Below, piece by piece: positions 5,658 through 5,692 of a DNA stretch of 5,692 nt; within the stretch, counting starts at the first letter, position 1, and each line of letters begins with the position of its first letter. Made by a program: the position numbers and the translations under genes. The DNA is from Gammaproteobacteria bacterium (GTDB lineage Bacteria; Pseudomonadota; Gammaproteobacteria; Pseudomonadales; Azotimanducaceae): contig NZEI01000106.1 of assembly GCA_002690405.1 (NCBI GenBank), positions 27,643-33,334 of the forward strand, in the 5' to 3' direction. The notes beneath the pieces were generated by a model. That model was not told the DNA's origin. It ran no database searches and saw only the letters and a list, made by a program, of their open reading frames with translations.

Positions 5658-5692
5658 CATTCACTGCTGTAAGTAGGCACCGCTAGCACCCT
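5658..5692. other. Unexplained sequence beyond the right arm
   Basis: These 35 bases run to the window edge and resemble neither the tRNA-Phe body nor any part of the window that I could match. They are either the interior of a larger island or host DNA across the junction. The stretch is too short to decide. Confidence 0.3.

Overview
The window looks like a piece of a gammaproteobacterial chromosome, most like the Pseudomonas/marine gammaproteobacterial lineages. The evidence is a run of clearly recognisable housekeeping genes: a C-terminal processing protease, monofunctional hisB with hisA, mutY overlapping yggX, and a tRNA-Phe(GAA) with an encoded CCA end. From memory, Pseudomonas genomes hold a related neighbourhood (his genes, mutY, yggX, tRNA-Phe close together), so the chromosomal part is largely ordinary.

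Layout. Positions 1-774 (+) are the 3' part of an S41 protease gene that enters from the left edge. It meets hisA tail to tail with a 15-base overlap. On the minus strand, an unrecognised 131-residue gene (2565-2170), hisB (2102-1497) and hisA (1497-760) follow one another and could form one transcript. hisH and hisF, which often accompany these genes, are not here. A divergent non-coding gap (2566-2846) separates this group from mutY (2847-3926, TTG start) and yggX (3923-4198), which are coupled by an ATGA overlap. A good sigma70-type promoter at the end of yggX (TTGACG, 17 bases, TTTAAT) should drive the tRNA-Phe gene at 4260-4335.

The accessory part begins inside the tRNA gene. A tyrosine-recombinase gene (4413-5570), visibly more AT-rich than its neighbours, is bracketed by a perfect 86-bp INVERTED repeat (4321-4406 and 5572-5657). 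The first 15 bases of each arm, read from the outer end, are the 3' end of the tRNA-Phe gene. Attachment sites of integrated elements are normally direct repeats. Inverted copies around a lone integrase predict inversion of the segment, or an element bounded by terminal inverted repeats, rather than ordinary excision.

Each arm also contains a nested dyad. In the left arm this dyad can fold the integrase's probable ribosome-binding sequence into a stem, so read-through from the tRNA promoter may be translated poorly. The inverted tRNA-derived arms, the co-oriented tRNA promoter and the structured leader together are the best candidate here for something unusual. An assembly or amplification artefact must be excluded first. 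No other mobile genes, CRISPR arrays or rRNA were seen.
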